Assembly: GCA_031257195.1 (NCBI GenBank)
Contig: JAIRPD010000065.1
Span: forward strand, 1 to 61,867
DNA length: 61,867 nt
Origin: Treponema sp.
Lineage (GTDB): Bacteria > Spirochaetota > Spirochaetia > Treponematales > Breznakiellaceae
Direction of reading: 5' to 3'
Program-made: the position numbers and the translations under genes
Shown here: positions 50,275 through 58,423 of the stretch, piece after piece
Position numbering within the stretch: position 1 is the stretch's first letter
Layout of the letters: each line of letters begins with the position of its first letter
Notes under the pieces: generated by a model
The model's database searches: none
The model's input: the letters and a program-made list of their open reading frames with translations, nothing else
What the model was told of the DNA's origin: nothing

Positions 50275-50814
50275 ATGAGTAAATACCTGGCCTATTCGTT
50301 TTTGTACGACGACGCGGCGGATCTGCGCTGCGACTTTGAGATTTTGACCGACGAGATTTCCAGTTTGATCGGCTTCCTGCGTTCCCTGCTGAACGACAAG
50401 GACAGGGCGGCGGATGGGGACCTGGAAAAGGACCTGGAAACCATGAACGGGTTAATGTACCACCTTAACCCCTCGCTGCGGACCAGGGTTATGGTAACGG
50501 AAGAGGAGCTGGACTGGCTGTACCGGAAAGCGGCCCGGCTGGAGGACCCGGTAAAAGAGGGTTTCGAAAAGACCGGTAAGCTTACGTTTGTTGTGCCCCA
50601 GGGCTGCGTCCAGGCGGCCTGCGCCCATATAATCAGGAGCAAGTGCAAGGCCGCCGTTAGGATGATAAGCCGTTTTAAACAGCAGGGAAACCAGGTGGAG
50701 GATCTTCTTCTGGATTTTGTCAATCTGTTTTCGGGATATTTTTTCCGCCTGGCCCTGTGGTTCAACAAGGTCCAGGGGGTGGGGGAAGTTCCCTATACCA
50801 GCAGGGTGTATTGA
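50275..50814 (+). CDS. Degenerate cobalamin adenosyltransferase-like protein (PduO type)
   Basis: A 179-residue helical protein. The segments CDFEILTDEISSLIGFLRSLL and LTFVVPQGCVQAACAHIIRSKCKAAVRMI match the helix bundle of PduO-type ATP:cob(I)alamin adenosyltransferases. The N-terminal phosphate-binding TxTGDxGxT motif is missing, and the conserved Arg-rich CRRAER helix is changed to SKCKAAV. It may bind corrinoid without adenosylating it, or act as a regulator. The start at 50275 follows GGGGGGA; an ATG at 50263 is weaker. It overlaps BtuF by 1 bp. Confidence 0.65.
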   Translation: MSKYLAYSFLYDDAADLRCDFEILTDEISSLIGFLRSLLNDKDRAADGDLEKDLETMNGLMYHLNPSLRTRVMVTEEELDWLYRKAARLEDPVKEGFEKTGKLTFVVPQGCVQAACAHIIRSKCKAAVRMISRFKQQGNQVEDLLLDFVNLFSGYFFRLALWFNKVQGVGEVPYTSRVY

Positions 50815-51743
50815 TGCGCGCCCTCATGGTAAAACCGCTTCGCCCTGTTCTTCTCGCGGCGCTGGTTCTGGCGGCGGCGGCGGGCTGCGGCCTTAAACAA
50901 ACCAGCCGGATCCTCTTTGACCGGTCGGGAAGGGAGGTCCGGGTTAAGGGTCCCCTGAACCGGATTGTTTCTATCGCCCCCTCGAACACGGAGATTATCG
51001 CCGACCTGGGGCTGGCGGATAAACTGGTGGGCATCGACGTGCATTCGGTGGATGTGGAGGGGATACCCCCGGGGCTCACGCTGGTGGATTTCTTTTACCC
51101 CAACGCCGAGGTCCTCCTTGGCCTGGAGCCGGATGTGATTATCGCCCACGGCCACAACGCCACCGGCAGCGGGGAGGATCCCCTGGGGGTTCTGCGGGAA
51201 ATGGGGATTCCCGTGGCCTATATTTCCATGAGCCGGAGCGTCAACGACATATACGACGATATCGCTTTTATCGCGGATCTCCTGCGGGTCCCCGAAAGGG
51301 GGGAGGCCCTGATCCGCGCCACCCGGGAACAGATCGAAAAGACGCGGCGGGAAACCTCGGCGGTAAAAACGCCGCGGACGGTTTACTTTGAGATAGGCGC
51401 CGCGCCGGAGATGTTTACCTTTGGGAAGGACAGCTTCTTAAACGACATGGTCTCTATTATCGGCGCCAAAAATATCTTTGAAAACGACAACTGGGTGCTT
51501 AGCCCCAGCGCCGAGGCGGTGATAGACAGGGACCCGGAGGTAATTCTGACCAACGTGAATTACCTGGAGGACCCCATTGGGGAGATAAAGGGCCGGCCCG
51601 GGTTTGATCATATCCGCGCGGTTGTCCATAACCGCGTGTACCGGATCGACACCAATTCCTCGGTGCGGCCCACCGCCCGGATTGTCCTGGCCCTGCGGCA
51701 AATGGCCCGGGCGGTGTACCCGGAGGTATATGAAGAAAGGTAA
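50814..51743 (+). CDS. btuF: Cobamide ABC transporter substrate-binding lipoprotein, BtuF-like
   Basis: A 309-residue lipoprotein (ALVLAAAAGC lipobox near residue 24). The periplasmic-binding fold shows RIVSIAPSNTEIIADLGLADKLVGID and DVIIAHGHNATGSGEDPL, typical of class III vitamin B12/siderophore binders. It would bind cobamide in the periplasm and dock on BtuC. The ATG at 50814 overlaps the previous stop codon (TGATG). It overlaps btuC by 14 bp. Confidence 0.9.
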   Translation: MRALMVKPLRPVLLAALVLAAAAGCGLKQTSRILFDRSGREVRVKGPLNRIVSIAPSNTEIIADLGLADKLVGIDVHSVDVEGIPPGLTLVDFFYPNAEVLLGLEPDVIIAHGHNATGSGEDPLGVLREMGIPVAYISMSRSVNDIYDDIAFIADLLRVPERGEALIRATREQIEKTRRETSAVKTPRTVYFEIGAAPEMFTFGKDSFLNDMVSIIGAKNIFENDNWVLSPSAEAVIDRDPEVILTNVNYLEDPIGEIKGRPGFDHIRAVVHNRVYRIDTNSSVRPTARIVLALRQMARAVYPEVYEER

Positions 51744-52752
51744 ATCGCTGATCATCGGGTTCCTTGTTTCCCTCGCGGTTATGGGGGCGGCCTCCTCCCT
51801 GGGGAGTTCCGGCATAGGCCTGGACGATACCCTGCTGATCATCGCGCATAAGGTGCTGGGTGTTCCCCTTGGGGGGGGGATAGACCCAAAGAATGTTTCC
51901 ATTGTCTGGCTGCTGCGGCTTCCCCGGGTGCTTTTGGCCTATATCGCGGGGGGGTGTCTCGCCGTGGGGGGGGCGGTTACCCAGTCAATTTTACAAAACC
52001 CCCTGGCTTCGCCCCATATACTGGGGGTTTCCTCCGGCGCTTCCCTGGGGGCGGGGATTGTTATCATCAGCGGCGTTTCTTTTCCGTTTATCAGCGGCTT
52101 TACCCTGCCCTTGGCGGGTTTTGCCTTTGGGCTGATCACGGTTTTTTCGGTGATCGCCTTTTCATACCAGGTGGACAAGTCCCTTTCCAACAACACGATC
52201 ATCCTCTGCGGTATGGTGCTTTCCCTTTTTGTGGGGGCCCTGCTTACCACCCTGACGGCGGTTTTTTCCGACGATCTAAAACGGATTGTCCTTTGGCAGA
52301 TGGGGAGTTTCGCCATGCGGGGCTGGCTCTACGTAAAATTGATCCTGCCCTTTTTTATCATCGGGTTTTTGGGGGTGCTGCGCTACACCAGGGAAATGGA
52401 CATCCTAACCTTTGGGGACGAGCAGGCCAAATCCGCGGGGGTGGAAACGGGGCCGGTGCGGAAGCGGCTTCTGGTTTTCGCCACCGTGCTTACCGGGGCG
52501 GCGGTGTCTTTAAGCGGGGTTATCGGCTTTGTGGACCTGATCGCCCCCCACGCCGCCCGGAAGATCACCGGCTCGGGGCACCGGTACCTGGTTCCCATGG
52601 CTTTTATCATGGGCGGTTCCCTGATGGTGATCACGGACCTGGCCGCGAGGACGGTTATCTCCCCCTCGGAACTGCCCGTGGGGGCCATCACCGCCCTGAT
52701 TGGCGCGCCCTTTTTCGCGGGGATATATTTTAAGCGGCAAAGGGCGCGATAG
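51730..52752 (+). CDS. btuC: Cobamide ABC transporter permease, BtuC-like
   Basis: A 340-residue FecCD-family permease with about ten helices. Conserved segments include LRLPRVLLAYIAGGCLAVGGAVTQSILQNPLASPHILGVSSGASLGAG and GFVDLIAPHAARKITG. GGAGG lies 3 nt before the ATG at 51730, inside the btuF end. It forms the channel for BtuF-delivered corrinoids. Confidence 0.92.
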   Translation: MKKGKSLIIGFLVSLAVMGAASSLGSSGIGLDDTLLIIAHKVLGVPLGGGIDPKNVSIVWLLRLPRVLLAYIAGGCLAVGGAVTQSILQNPLASPHILGVSSGASLGAGIVIISGVSFPFISGFTLPLAGFAFGLITVFSVIAFSYQVDKSLSNNTIILCGMVLSLFVGALLTTLTAVFSDDLKRIVLWQMGSFAMRGWLYVKLILPFFIIGFLGVLRYTREMDILTFGDEQAKSAGVETGPVRKRLLVFATVLTGAAVSLSGVIGFVDLIAPHAARKITGSGHRYLVPMAFIMGGSLMVITDLAARTVISPSELPVGAITALIGAPFFAGIYFKRQRAR

Positions 52753-52760
52753 GGGGGCAT

Positions 52761-53570
52761 GTGATTGAGGTAAACGGCCTGTACGCCGGCTATGGCGGCG
52801 CGGATGTGATTCGGGACATTTCCTTTAAGGCGGAACGGGGGGAAAGCCTTTGTATCCTGGGGCCCAACGGCTGCGGTAAAAGCACCCTCCTTAAGGCCAT
52901 AGCCCGGATCATCGGCTGCCGGGGGCGGGTAACGCTGGACGGCCGGGACGTGTCGGCCTTTGCCCGGAAAGATCTGGCCAGGAAGATCGCCCTCTTGGGG
53001 CAGAGTTCGCGAATCTGCTTTCCCTACACGGTCCGGGAAACGGTGTCCCTGGGCCGCTACGCCCATTCCACGGGTTTCCTTAAAAACCTTTCCGCCGGGG
53101 ACGAGGCGGCTATTGACGGGGCGATCCGCCAGCTTGATCTTTGGGACATCCAGGGGCGGATGATCAACGAGCTTTCCGGCGGCCAGCTGCAGCGGGTGTT
53201 CGTGGCCGAAATCCTGGCGCAGGACCCGGAGCTGATCCTGCTGGATGAGCCCACCAACCACCTGGACCTGAAAAACCAGGTGGAACTGCTCGGCTATCTG
53301 AGGTCCTGGGTAAAGGAAAAGGATCGGGTTCTTATTGGGGTGTTCCACGATCTTAACCTGGTACATCACTTTGGGGACACGGTTCTGCTCCTGAGCGGGG
53401 GAAAGACCGCCGCCTGGGGCGGGGCGGGGGAAATTTTGCGGGGCGAAATCCTCAAAGGGGTGTACGGTATCGATATCCGGGGCTTTATGCTGGAATCCCT
53501 GAAAAAATGGGAGCCCTCCCGGGAGCCCCCCCGGCGGGAACCGCTTTATCAGGAGGGTGTTTTGGTATGA
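52761..53570 (+). CDS. btuD: Cobamide ABC transporter ATP-binding protein, BtuD-like
   Basis: A 269-residue ATPase with Walker A GPNGCGKSTL, signature LSGGQLQRV, Walker B LLDEPTNHLDLK and the switch His in GVFHDLNLVHHF. It is of the FepC/BtuD type. The start is a GTG at 52761 after GGGGGG. It overlaps cobU by 4 bp. Confidence 0.93.
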   Translation: MIEVNGLYAGYGGADVIRDISFKAERGESLCILGPNGCGKSTLLKAIARIIGCRGRVTLDGRDVSAFARKDLARKIALLGQSSRICFPYTVRETVSLGRYAHSTGFLKNLSAGDEAAIDGAIRQLDLWDIQGRMINELSGGQLQRVFVAEILAQDPELILLDEPTNHLDLKNQVELLGYLRSWVKEKDRVLIGVFHDLNLVHHFGDTVLLLSGGKTAAWGGAGEILRGEILKGVYGIDIRGFMLESLKKWEPSREPPRREPLYQEGVLV

Positions 53571-54079
53571 TCGCGCTTATCACCGGGGGAATCAAGGCTG
53601 GAAAATCCCGCCGGGCCCTGGATATGGTGAGGGGCGAGTGGCGTTTCCCCGTTTCGTTCATCGCCACCGCCGAGATTCTTGACGAGGAGACCCGGCGGCG
53701 CGTTGAAAAGCACCGGGAGGAGCGGGCGGTCCTGGCGGGGGACGGCTTTATCACCATCGAGGAGCCCCTGGAGCTGGACCGGGCGATCCGGGCCGCGGGG
53801 GAAAGGGCTCTGGTGGACTGCCTTCCCATGTGGGTGAACAACCTGATGTACTACCAGCGGGAGAATGATTTTGACGGAATCCTGGAACGGTTTATCCAGG
53901 GCATGAAAGACAGGGAGGGCTGCGTGGTGGTGAGCAACGAGACGGGGCTGGGGAACGTTCCCTTTGACGAGGATACCCGGCGCTACAATATGCTGCTGGC
54001 GGAGGCTAACCGGAAGGTCGCCGCCGCCGCGGACCGGGTGGAGCTGGTGGTTTGCGGAATTCCCCTGAGGGTCAAATGA
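53567..54079 (+). CDS. cobU: Adenosylcobinamide kinase / guanylyltransferase CobU
   Basis: A 170-residue bifunctional enzyme of the nucleotide-loop pathway. It has the P-loop GGIKAGKS near residue 8, a nucleotide-binding DCLPMWVNNLM segment, and the ending NETGLGNVP...RRYNMLLAEANRKVA with VVCGIPL. It phosphorylates adenosylcobinamide and then attaches GMP. Start by ATGA overlap with btuD. Confidence 0.92.
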   Translation: MIALITGGIKAGKSRRALDMVRGEWRFPVSFIATAEILDEETRRRVEKHREERAVLAGDGFITIEEPLELDRAIRAAGERALVDCLPMWVNNLMYYQRENDFDGILERFIQGMKDREGCVVVSNETGLGNVPFDEDTRRYNMLLAEANRKVAAAADRVELVVCGIPLRVK

Positions 54080-54804
54080 GGGGCGGCGCGGAGGACGGCG
54101 GCGGCTTTACGCTTACCGTCCCTTCCTGGGTCATGCCCGGGACCTACGCGGAAAATATCCGTTTTCTGGCGGATCAAAAAGAAATCGCCGGGGTGGAGCT
54201 GCTTTTCTTCCTTTACAATGAAGAACTGTGGGCCGAATTTGTCTCCGAGTGGGAAGAAATCGCCTCGTACCGGGAACGTTTTGTTTTTACCGCCCATCTG
54301 CCTGAATATATTGAGCCCGCCCACGAGGAACTGGTGGCCCGCCTTAGTCCCCTGGTCCGGCACTTTGTCGCCCATCCCCCCAGGGAAAACCCCCAGGCCC
54401 AGGCGGGGCTCCTCAGGGCATGGACGGAAAAGTACGGGGCGCTTTTTATGGCGGAAAACATTACCCCCGGCCTGCTGGAAGCCCTGCTTCCCCATCTGGG
54501 AGAGGGGGCGGGTTTGTGCCTTGATACGGGGCATCTTTTAATAACCGGCGGGGACCCGGCGGCGTTTTTCGCCGGCCGCCGGGACCGGATTGGGGAAATC
54601 CACCTCCACGCCGCGGATCAGGAGGCGGCCCTCAAGGACGGGAAACTTGCCGATCACCGGCGGCTCCGGGCCGGTGAACCCTGGCTGGAGGAGTTTCTTC
54701 CCCTGCTCAAGGATTACCGGGGGGTGGTAAACCTGGAAATGTTTTCCTGGGAAGAGATCAGGACCAGTATTGACGTCCTGCGAAATACACGTTTACTAAG
54801 ATAG
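54076..54804 (+). CDS. cbiR: TIM-barrel protein, CbiR-like cobamide-remodelling phosphodiesterase
   Basis: A 242-residue AP-endonuclease-type TIM barrel. Metal-ligand-like residues appear in RFVFTAHLPEYI, FMAENITPGLLE, GLCLDTGHLL and EIHLHAADQEAALKDGKLADHR. The fold and its place between CobU and CobT fit CbiR. CbiR hydrolyses the nucleotide loop of imported cobamides so that a new lower ligand can be installed. The assignment is by pattern and context. The start overlaps the cobU stop by 4 bp. Confidence 0.75.
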   Translation: MRGGAEDGGGFTLTVPSWVMPGTYAENIRFLADQKEIAGVELLFFLYNEELWAEFVSEWEEIASYRERFVFTAHLPEYIEPAHEELVARLSPLVRHFVAHPPRENPQAQAGLLRAWTEKYGALFMAENITPGLLEALLPHLGEGAGLCLDTGHLLITGGDPAAFFAGRRDRIGEIHLHAADQEAALKDGKLADHRRLRAGEPWLEEFLPLLKDYRGVVNLEMFSWEEIRTSIDVLRNTRLLR

Positions 54805-54814
54805 GGAGGCGGTT

Positions 54815-55873
54815 ATGGACATAACCAAAGCGATGGAAGATCACCTTAACAACCTGACAAAACCCAGGGGAAGTTTGGGTAATCTGGAAAAGTACTGCGT
54901 TAAAATGGCGGAGATTCAAAAACGGGTTCCCCCCGGGGTGGAAAAAAAGGGGATCTACGTTTTCGCGGGGGATCACGGCGTCGCCGCCGAGGGGGTGTCC
55001 CTTTACCCCCAGGAAGTAACCCGGCAGATGGCGCTGAATATCCTCGCCGGCGGCGCGGGGATCAACGCCCTGGCGGCGGGCTGCGGCTGGGAGATCACCC
55101 TGGTAGACGCCGGGGTGATGGGGGATGAATTTCCCCCGGACAGCGGGCTTCCCGGCGGCGCGGGGGCGTCGTCCCGCTCTTTCAGGCGGGAACGGATCCG
55201 GCCCGGCAGCGGGAACTGCCTGAGGGAACCGGCCATGAGCGCCGGGGAAACCGGGCGGGCCCTGGACAGGGGAAAGGCCCTGGCTAAGGACGCCGCGGAC
55301 CGGGGGTTTGACATGATCGCCATCGGTGATTTGGGGATCGGCAATACCACCACCGCCGCGGCCATGCTCGCCGCGGCGGGCTTCGACGCCTCCGCCGTGG
55401 TGGACCGGGGAACAGGCATAGACAGCGCCATGCTCAAGCAAAAGCGGTGGGTGGTGGAAGAGGCGGTTAAGCGGGCCGGCGTCTCCCCGGAGGGGGAGGC
55501 CATTCTGCGGGAACTGGGTTCCCCGGACTTCGCCATGATGGCGGGCCTGATCCTGGGCCTGGAGGGAAGGGGTATCGCCTGCGTCCTGGACGGTTTCCCC
55601 GTTACCTCCGCCGCCTATATGGCTTTTCTTATCAACCCCAAGGTAACGGACTGGCTTTTCGCGGGACATCTTTCCAAGGTGGCGGGCCACAGGCCGGTGC
55701 TGGAAAAGATGGGCCTGGAACCCATCGTAGACCTTAACATGCGCCTGGGGGAAGGAACGGGGGCGGTTATTGGGGGGCATATTGTGGAGCTGGGGGTGCG
55801 GGCCGCCCGGGAGATGGCTTCTTTTTCTTCCGCCCGCGTCACCGACACGGGGGAAGGGGAGGAAAAGTATTAA
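54815..55873 (+). CDS. cobT: Nicotinate-nucleotide-dimethylbenzimidazole phosphoribosyltransferase CobT
   Basis: A 352-residue CobT. It shows LTKPRGSLGNLEKYCVKMAEIQ, FAGDHGVAAEGVSLYPQEVT, GDLGIGNTTTAAAM and the catalytic-Glu region MRLGEGTGAVIGG. It activates the lower-ligand base as an alpha-ribotide for cobamide assembly. GGAGG lies before the ATG at 54815. The middle contains a Gly/Ser/Arg-rich insertion (about residues 110-135). Confidence 0.95.
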   Translation: MDITKAMEDHLNNLTKPRGSLGNLEKYCVKMAEIQKRVPPGVEKKGIYVFAGDHGVAAEGVSLYPQEVTRQMALNILAGGAGINALAAGCGWEITLVDAGVMGDEFPPDSGLPGGAGASSRSFRRERIRPGSGNCLREPAMSAGETGRALDRGKALAKDAADRGFDMIAIGDLGIGNTTTAAAMLAAAGFDASAVVDRGTGIDSAMLKQKRWVVEEAVKRAGVSPEGEAILRELGSPDFAMMAGLILGLEGRGIACVLDGFPVTSAAYMAFLINPKVTDWLFAGHLSKVAGHRPVLEKMGLEPIVDLNMRLGEGTGAVIGGHIVELGVRAAREMASFSSARVTDTGEGEEKY

Positions 55874-56783
55874 CGCCGGACAGGGCTCCCGCCGGCATGA
55901 TTCCGGCGGGGCTTCCGGGCTGGACCGTTTTCTTTCTACCCTGAGCGTGGTTTCCCGAATACCGGTCAAGGCGGGGTTCCGGTTCGACCCTTCCCGGATG
56001 GACTTTTACCTGCCCCTCACGGGGATCTGCGCCGCCCTGCCGGGGCCGCTGATCTTTACCGTCCTTTCCCTCCTTACCGGCTTTGTCCCCTCGGGGCTGA
56101 CCGCCCTAACCGCCGTTCTCGTCCTTACCGCGCAATACTTGGGGTTTAACCTTTTTCATTTGGACGGGCTCATGGACACCGCCGACGCCTTTTGGGGAAC
56201 GGCGGACAGGGAAAAGCGGCGGGACATCCTAAAAGATTCCCGGATTGGGGTCTACGGTTTTTTCGCCGGCCTGGCGAATTTAAGCCTCAAGGGGATACTT
56301 CTCTGCGCCCTCCTCCCTTTTGCCCGCCGCTGTCCCGCCCTGGTTTTCGCCTATCCCCTTTATGGCCGATTCAGCGCCGCCCTGGTTCCCGGCGTGTGCG
56401 GCCCGGCGAATCCCGGCGGCCTGGGGGCGATAACCAGGGATTCCCGGGTTTACCGCTGCGCCGGGGGGATTGTCCTGGCCCTGCTCATTTGGGGGCCGCT
56501 CGTCTGGGGTCTTACCCGGGGGGTGGAGCGGCTCCTTTCCCCGGCCGCCGCCCCGCCCCCGCCCTTCTTCCCCGGTCTTACCGGGGTGGAGGCGCTCCCG
56601 GCCCTGGCGGTTACCGCCCTTTCCCTGCTGGTCATCTGCCCCCTTACGGCGCTGTACTACGCCCGGCTGTACCGGAAATCCCTGGGGGGCTACACCGGCG
56701 ACGCCCTGGGGGCGGCGGTTGAAACGGCGGAACTGCTCTGTCTGGCGGCGGCGCTGGGAGGGGTTATCGCTTTTGGAAGATAA
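55869..56783 (+). CDS. cobS: Adenosylcobinamide-GDP ribazoletransferase CobS (non-standard start)
   Basis: A membrane enzyme joining adenosylcobinamide-GDP with the alpha-ribotide. Family motifs are LDRFLSTLSVVSRIPV, NLFHLDGLMDTADAFWG and RDILKDSRIGVYGFF. No ATG, GTG or TTG lies near the family N-terminus after the cobT stop. The best start is ATT at 55869, overlapping the cobT TAA and placed 6 nt after GGGGAGG. CTG at 55920 is an alternative. From ATT the protein has 304 residues, slightly long for CobS. Confidence 0.85.
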   Translation: MNAGQGSRRHDSGGASGLDRFLSTLSVVSRIPVKAGFRFDPSRMDFYLPLTGICAALPGPLIFTVLSLLTGFVPSGLTALTAVLVLTAQYLGFNLFHLDGLMDTADAFWGTADREKRRDILKDSRIGVYGFFAGLANLSLKGILLCALLPFARRCPALVFAYPLYGRFSAALVPGVCGPANPGGLGAITRDSRVYRCAGGIVLALLIWGPLVWGLTRGVERLLSPAAAPPPPFFPGLTGVEALPALAVTALSLLVICPLTALYYARLYRKSLGGYTGDALGAAVETAELLCLAAALGGVIAFGR

Positions 56784-56818
56784 CCCGCAAAGGGTGATAA
56801 AGACTTCGGTTCCTGTTG

Positions 56819-57184
56819 TTATTTTGTTAAAGGGTAATTTTCCGGATCCAGGGAGGCGGTAATATTCCCCATGATGGCCGCCATAAGCCGGGAAATAATT
56901 TCTTTCTTTGCCGCGCCGGGCAGTTTTTTCAAAAATCCCCTCGCGTCAAGCGCGGTTTCCCTGTTTTCGGCGGCGTTTTCCCCCATAAAAAACCGGAACG
57001 AATCAACCCCCAGGGCGGCGGCGATTTCCTCAATCTTTTCAAAAGAGGGAACGCGCCTTCCCATTTCAATCTGCCCAATGTAGTTAGAGGTTGTACCACA
57101 CCTTTCGGACAGAGCCATCTGGGATAACCCTTGTTCTTTACGGAATTTTTTAAGATTTTGTATAAAAATTTGCTGTAACGCCAT
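56819..57184 (-). CDS. XRE-family helix-turn-helix regulator
   Basis: A 121-residue regulator with an N-terminal Cro/CI HTH (LKKFRKEQGLSQMALSERCGTTSNYIGQIEMGRRVPS). A C-terminal helical tail (LKKLPGAAKKEIISRLMAAIMG) follows. The start at 57184 is chosen by the domain boundary; the upstream frame extension crosses A/T-rich promoter DNA. It is divergent from the CsgG-like gene and probably controls it. Confidence 0.82.
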   Translation of the reverse strand: MALQQIFIQNLKKFRKEQGLSQMALSERCGTTSNYIGQIEMGRRVPSFEKIEEIAAALGVDSFRFFMGENAAENRETALDARGFLKKLPGAAKKEIISRLMAAIMGNITASLDPENYPLTK

Positions 57185-57233
57185 TATTTTAAGTCTAATA
57201 GACAGGAAAACAGCTATTTTTTCACTTGCCTTA

Positions 57234-57347
57234 TTGACATAAATAAAATATGCCAATAATATGTTTCTCAGACATACGGTCGTTGACCGGACACTCATTT
57301 TTAGCGGTTTTGAAATTGTTCCGGAGTGGTTACCATTCATACGGTAA
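57234..57347 (+). promoter_or_regulatory. Promoter and inverted repeats upstream of the CsgG-like gene
   Basis: TTGACA (57234-57239), a 17-bp spacer and TAATAT (57257-57262) give a strong promoter with a leader of about 120 nt. Just past the expected start are CGGTC-GTT-GACCG (57277-57289) and TTACC-N8-GGTAA (57330-57347), candidate operators. The whole gap (57185-57390) is much richer in A/T than its surroundings. Confidence 0.6.
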
Positions 57348-57390
57348 TTTCGGGGGATAGCAAATTCGCTGGCAAGGAAAGAGGTTTTCG

Positions 57391-58164
57391 ATGAAAAAAA
57401 TCATAGGGACGGCGGTTCTCGCGGCGGCGCTGATCGGCCCGCTTTGGCCGCAGGAGGCCATGACGCTTAACGACGCGATCGCCGCGGCGGCGGGGGACAT
57501 TCAGGGCCGGGTCCGGCGGAACAGTAAAATAGCGGTCCTTGACATTTCATCCCGTTCGGGGCGCGTAAGCGCGTATATCATGGAAGAGCTGATGGCGGAA
57601 ATTGTTAATGAAGGGTACGCCACCGTGGTGGAACGGGATCAGATCGAATTGATAACGAAGGAACTTGAATTTCAAAGTTCCGCGGGGGTCAGCGACGCCT
57701 CAGCCGCCAGGGCGGGGAAGACGCTGGGGGCGCAGTATATTATCACCGGTACCTTTGAACAGTCCGGGGATAATTACCGGCTGCGGATCAAAGTTCTTGA
57801 AACCCAAAGCGCCGCCATCCGGCTCATGTTTAACGAAACGGTTTTGAACGATTCCACTATCAGCGGCTTGATGAGCCGCCGATCCGCCCCGGGGGCGGTT
57901 TCTTCCACTTCCCAGAGGGATGTTCTTGAGGCCGCGGAAGTCGAAATCCTCAGATATTTCAGAAAAGGCAACCCCAGCGCGGCGATTCAGGGAAACAAGG
58001 TTCGCGCCGAGGCGGTGTATAAAAAGCAGATCGTTAAAATCGAGATCACCGCGACCGGCGGCGATAATTTTAACATCGACATTGACAGCAGGGCCAAAAA
58101 CAAAGACATTGCCCAGTGGAAGGTAACCCTGAGAAAGCGGATCGAAAGGCGGCTGCGCGAATAA
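57391..58164 (+). CDS. Secreted CsgG/LpoB-like protein
   Basis: A 257-residue protein with a signal peptide (IIGTAVLAAALIGPLWP). The core (residues 40-150) follows the CsgG-type pattern: KIAVLDISSRSGRVSAYIMEEL, ATVVERDQIELITKELEFQ, GKTLGAQYIITGTFEQSGDNYRLRIKVLE. Such domains occur in spirochaetes in many envelope proteins. The last ~80 residues are beta-rich and not assigned. The ATG follows AGAGG at ~10 nt. Confidence 0.78.
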   Translation: MKKIIGTAVLAAALIGPLWPQEAMTLNDAIAAAAGDIQGRVRRNSKIAVLDISSRSGRVSAYIMEELMAEIVNEGYATVVERDQIELITKELEFQSSAGVSDASAARAGKTLGAQYIITGTFEQSGDNYRLRIKVLETQSAAIRLMFNETVLNDSTISGLMSRRSAPGAVSSTSQRDVLEAAEVEILRYFRKGNPSAAIQGNKVRAEAVYKKQIVKIEITATGGDNFNIDIDSRAKNKDIAQWKVTLRKRIERRLRE

Positions 58165-58188
58165 ATCGCCGGAACCGGGCTTGAAACC

Positions 58189-58222
58189 GGGGCTGTTCAA
58201 AACATTCGTTTTGAACAGCCCC
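58189..58222 (+). terminator. Long perfect hairpin after the CsgG-like gene
   Basis: A 15-bp perfect stem, GGGGCTGTTCAAAAC, with an ATTC loop lies 24 bp after the stop. It has no U-tract, so it may act in RNA stability or rho-type termination. The remainder of the gap to 58411 shows only G/C-rich sequence. Confidence 0.55.
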
Positions 58223-58411
58223 GCGCCGCCGGTTTCGCCCCGCCCGCCCGGCGCGGCGTAGTAAGGCCCGCCCCGCTCCCGGCGGGTAAAAACCCGGGAC
58301 GCCTCCCGCCCGCTTCCCGGCCCACACCGCGGGGAACGCCGGCGAAGGCCGCAAAGCGGCCAGGCAGCCGCGACCGGTTTAAGCCGCATAGGTATAAGAC
58401 CCTTTTTAGCC

Positions 58412-58417
58412 TATACT
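58412..58417 (+). promoter_or_regulatory. -10 element of a leaderless promoter
   Basis: TATACT ends 6 nt before the ATG at 58424; the -35 (TAGGTA) is poor. Confidence 0.45.
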
Positions 58418-58423
58418 ATAGGC

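Noticed and set aside
58223-58411. Possible tRNA or small RNA in the gap
   Set aside because: Short inverted repeats are present, but no cloverleaf or known RNA motif could be fitted.
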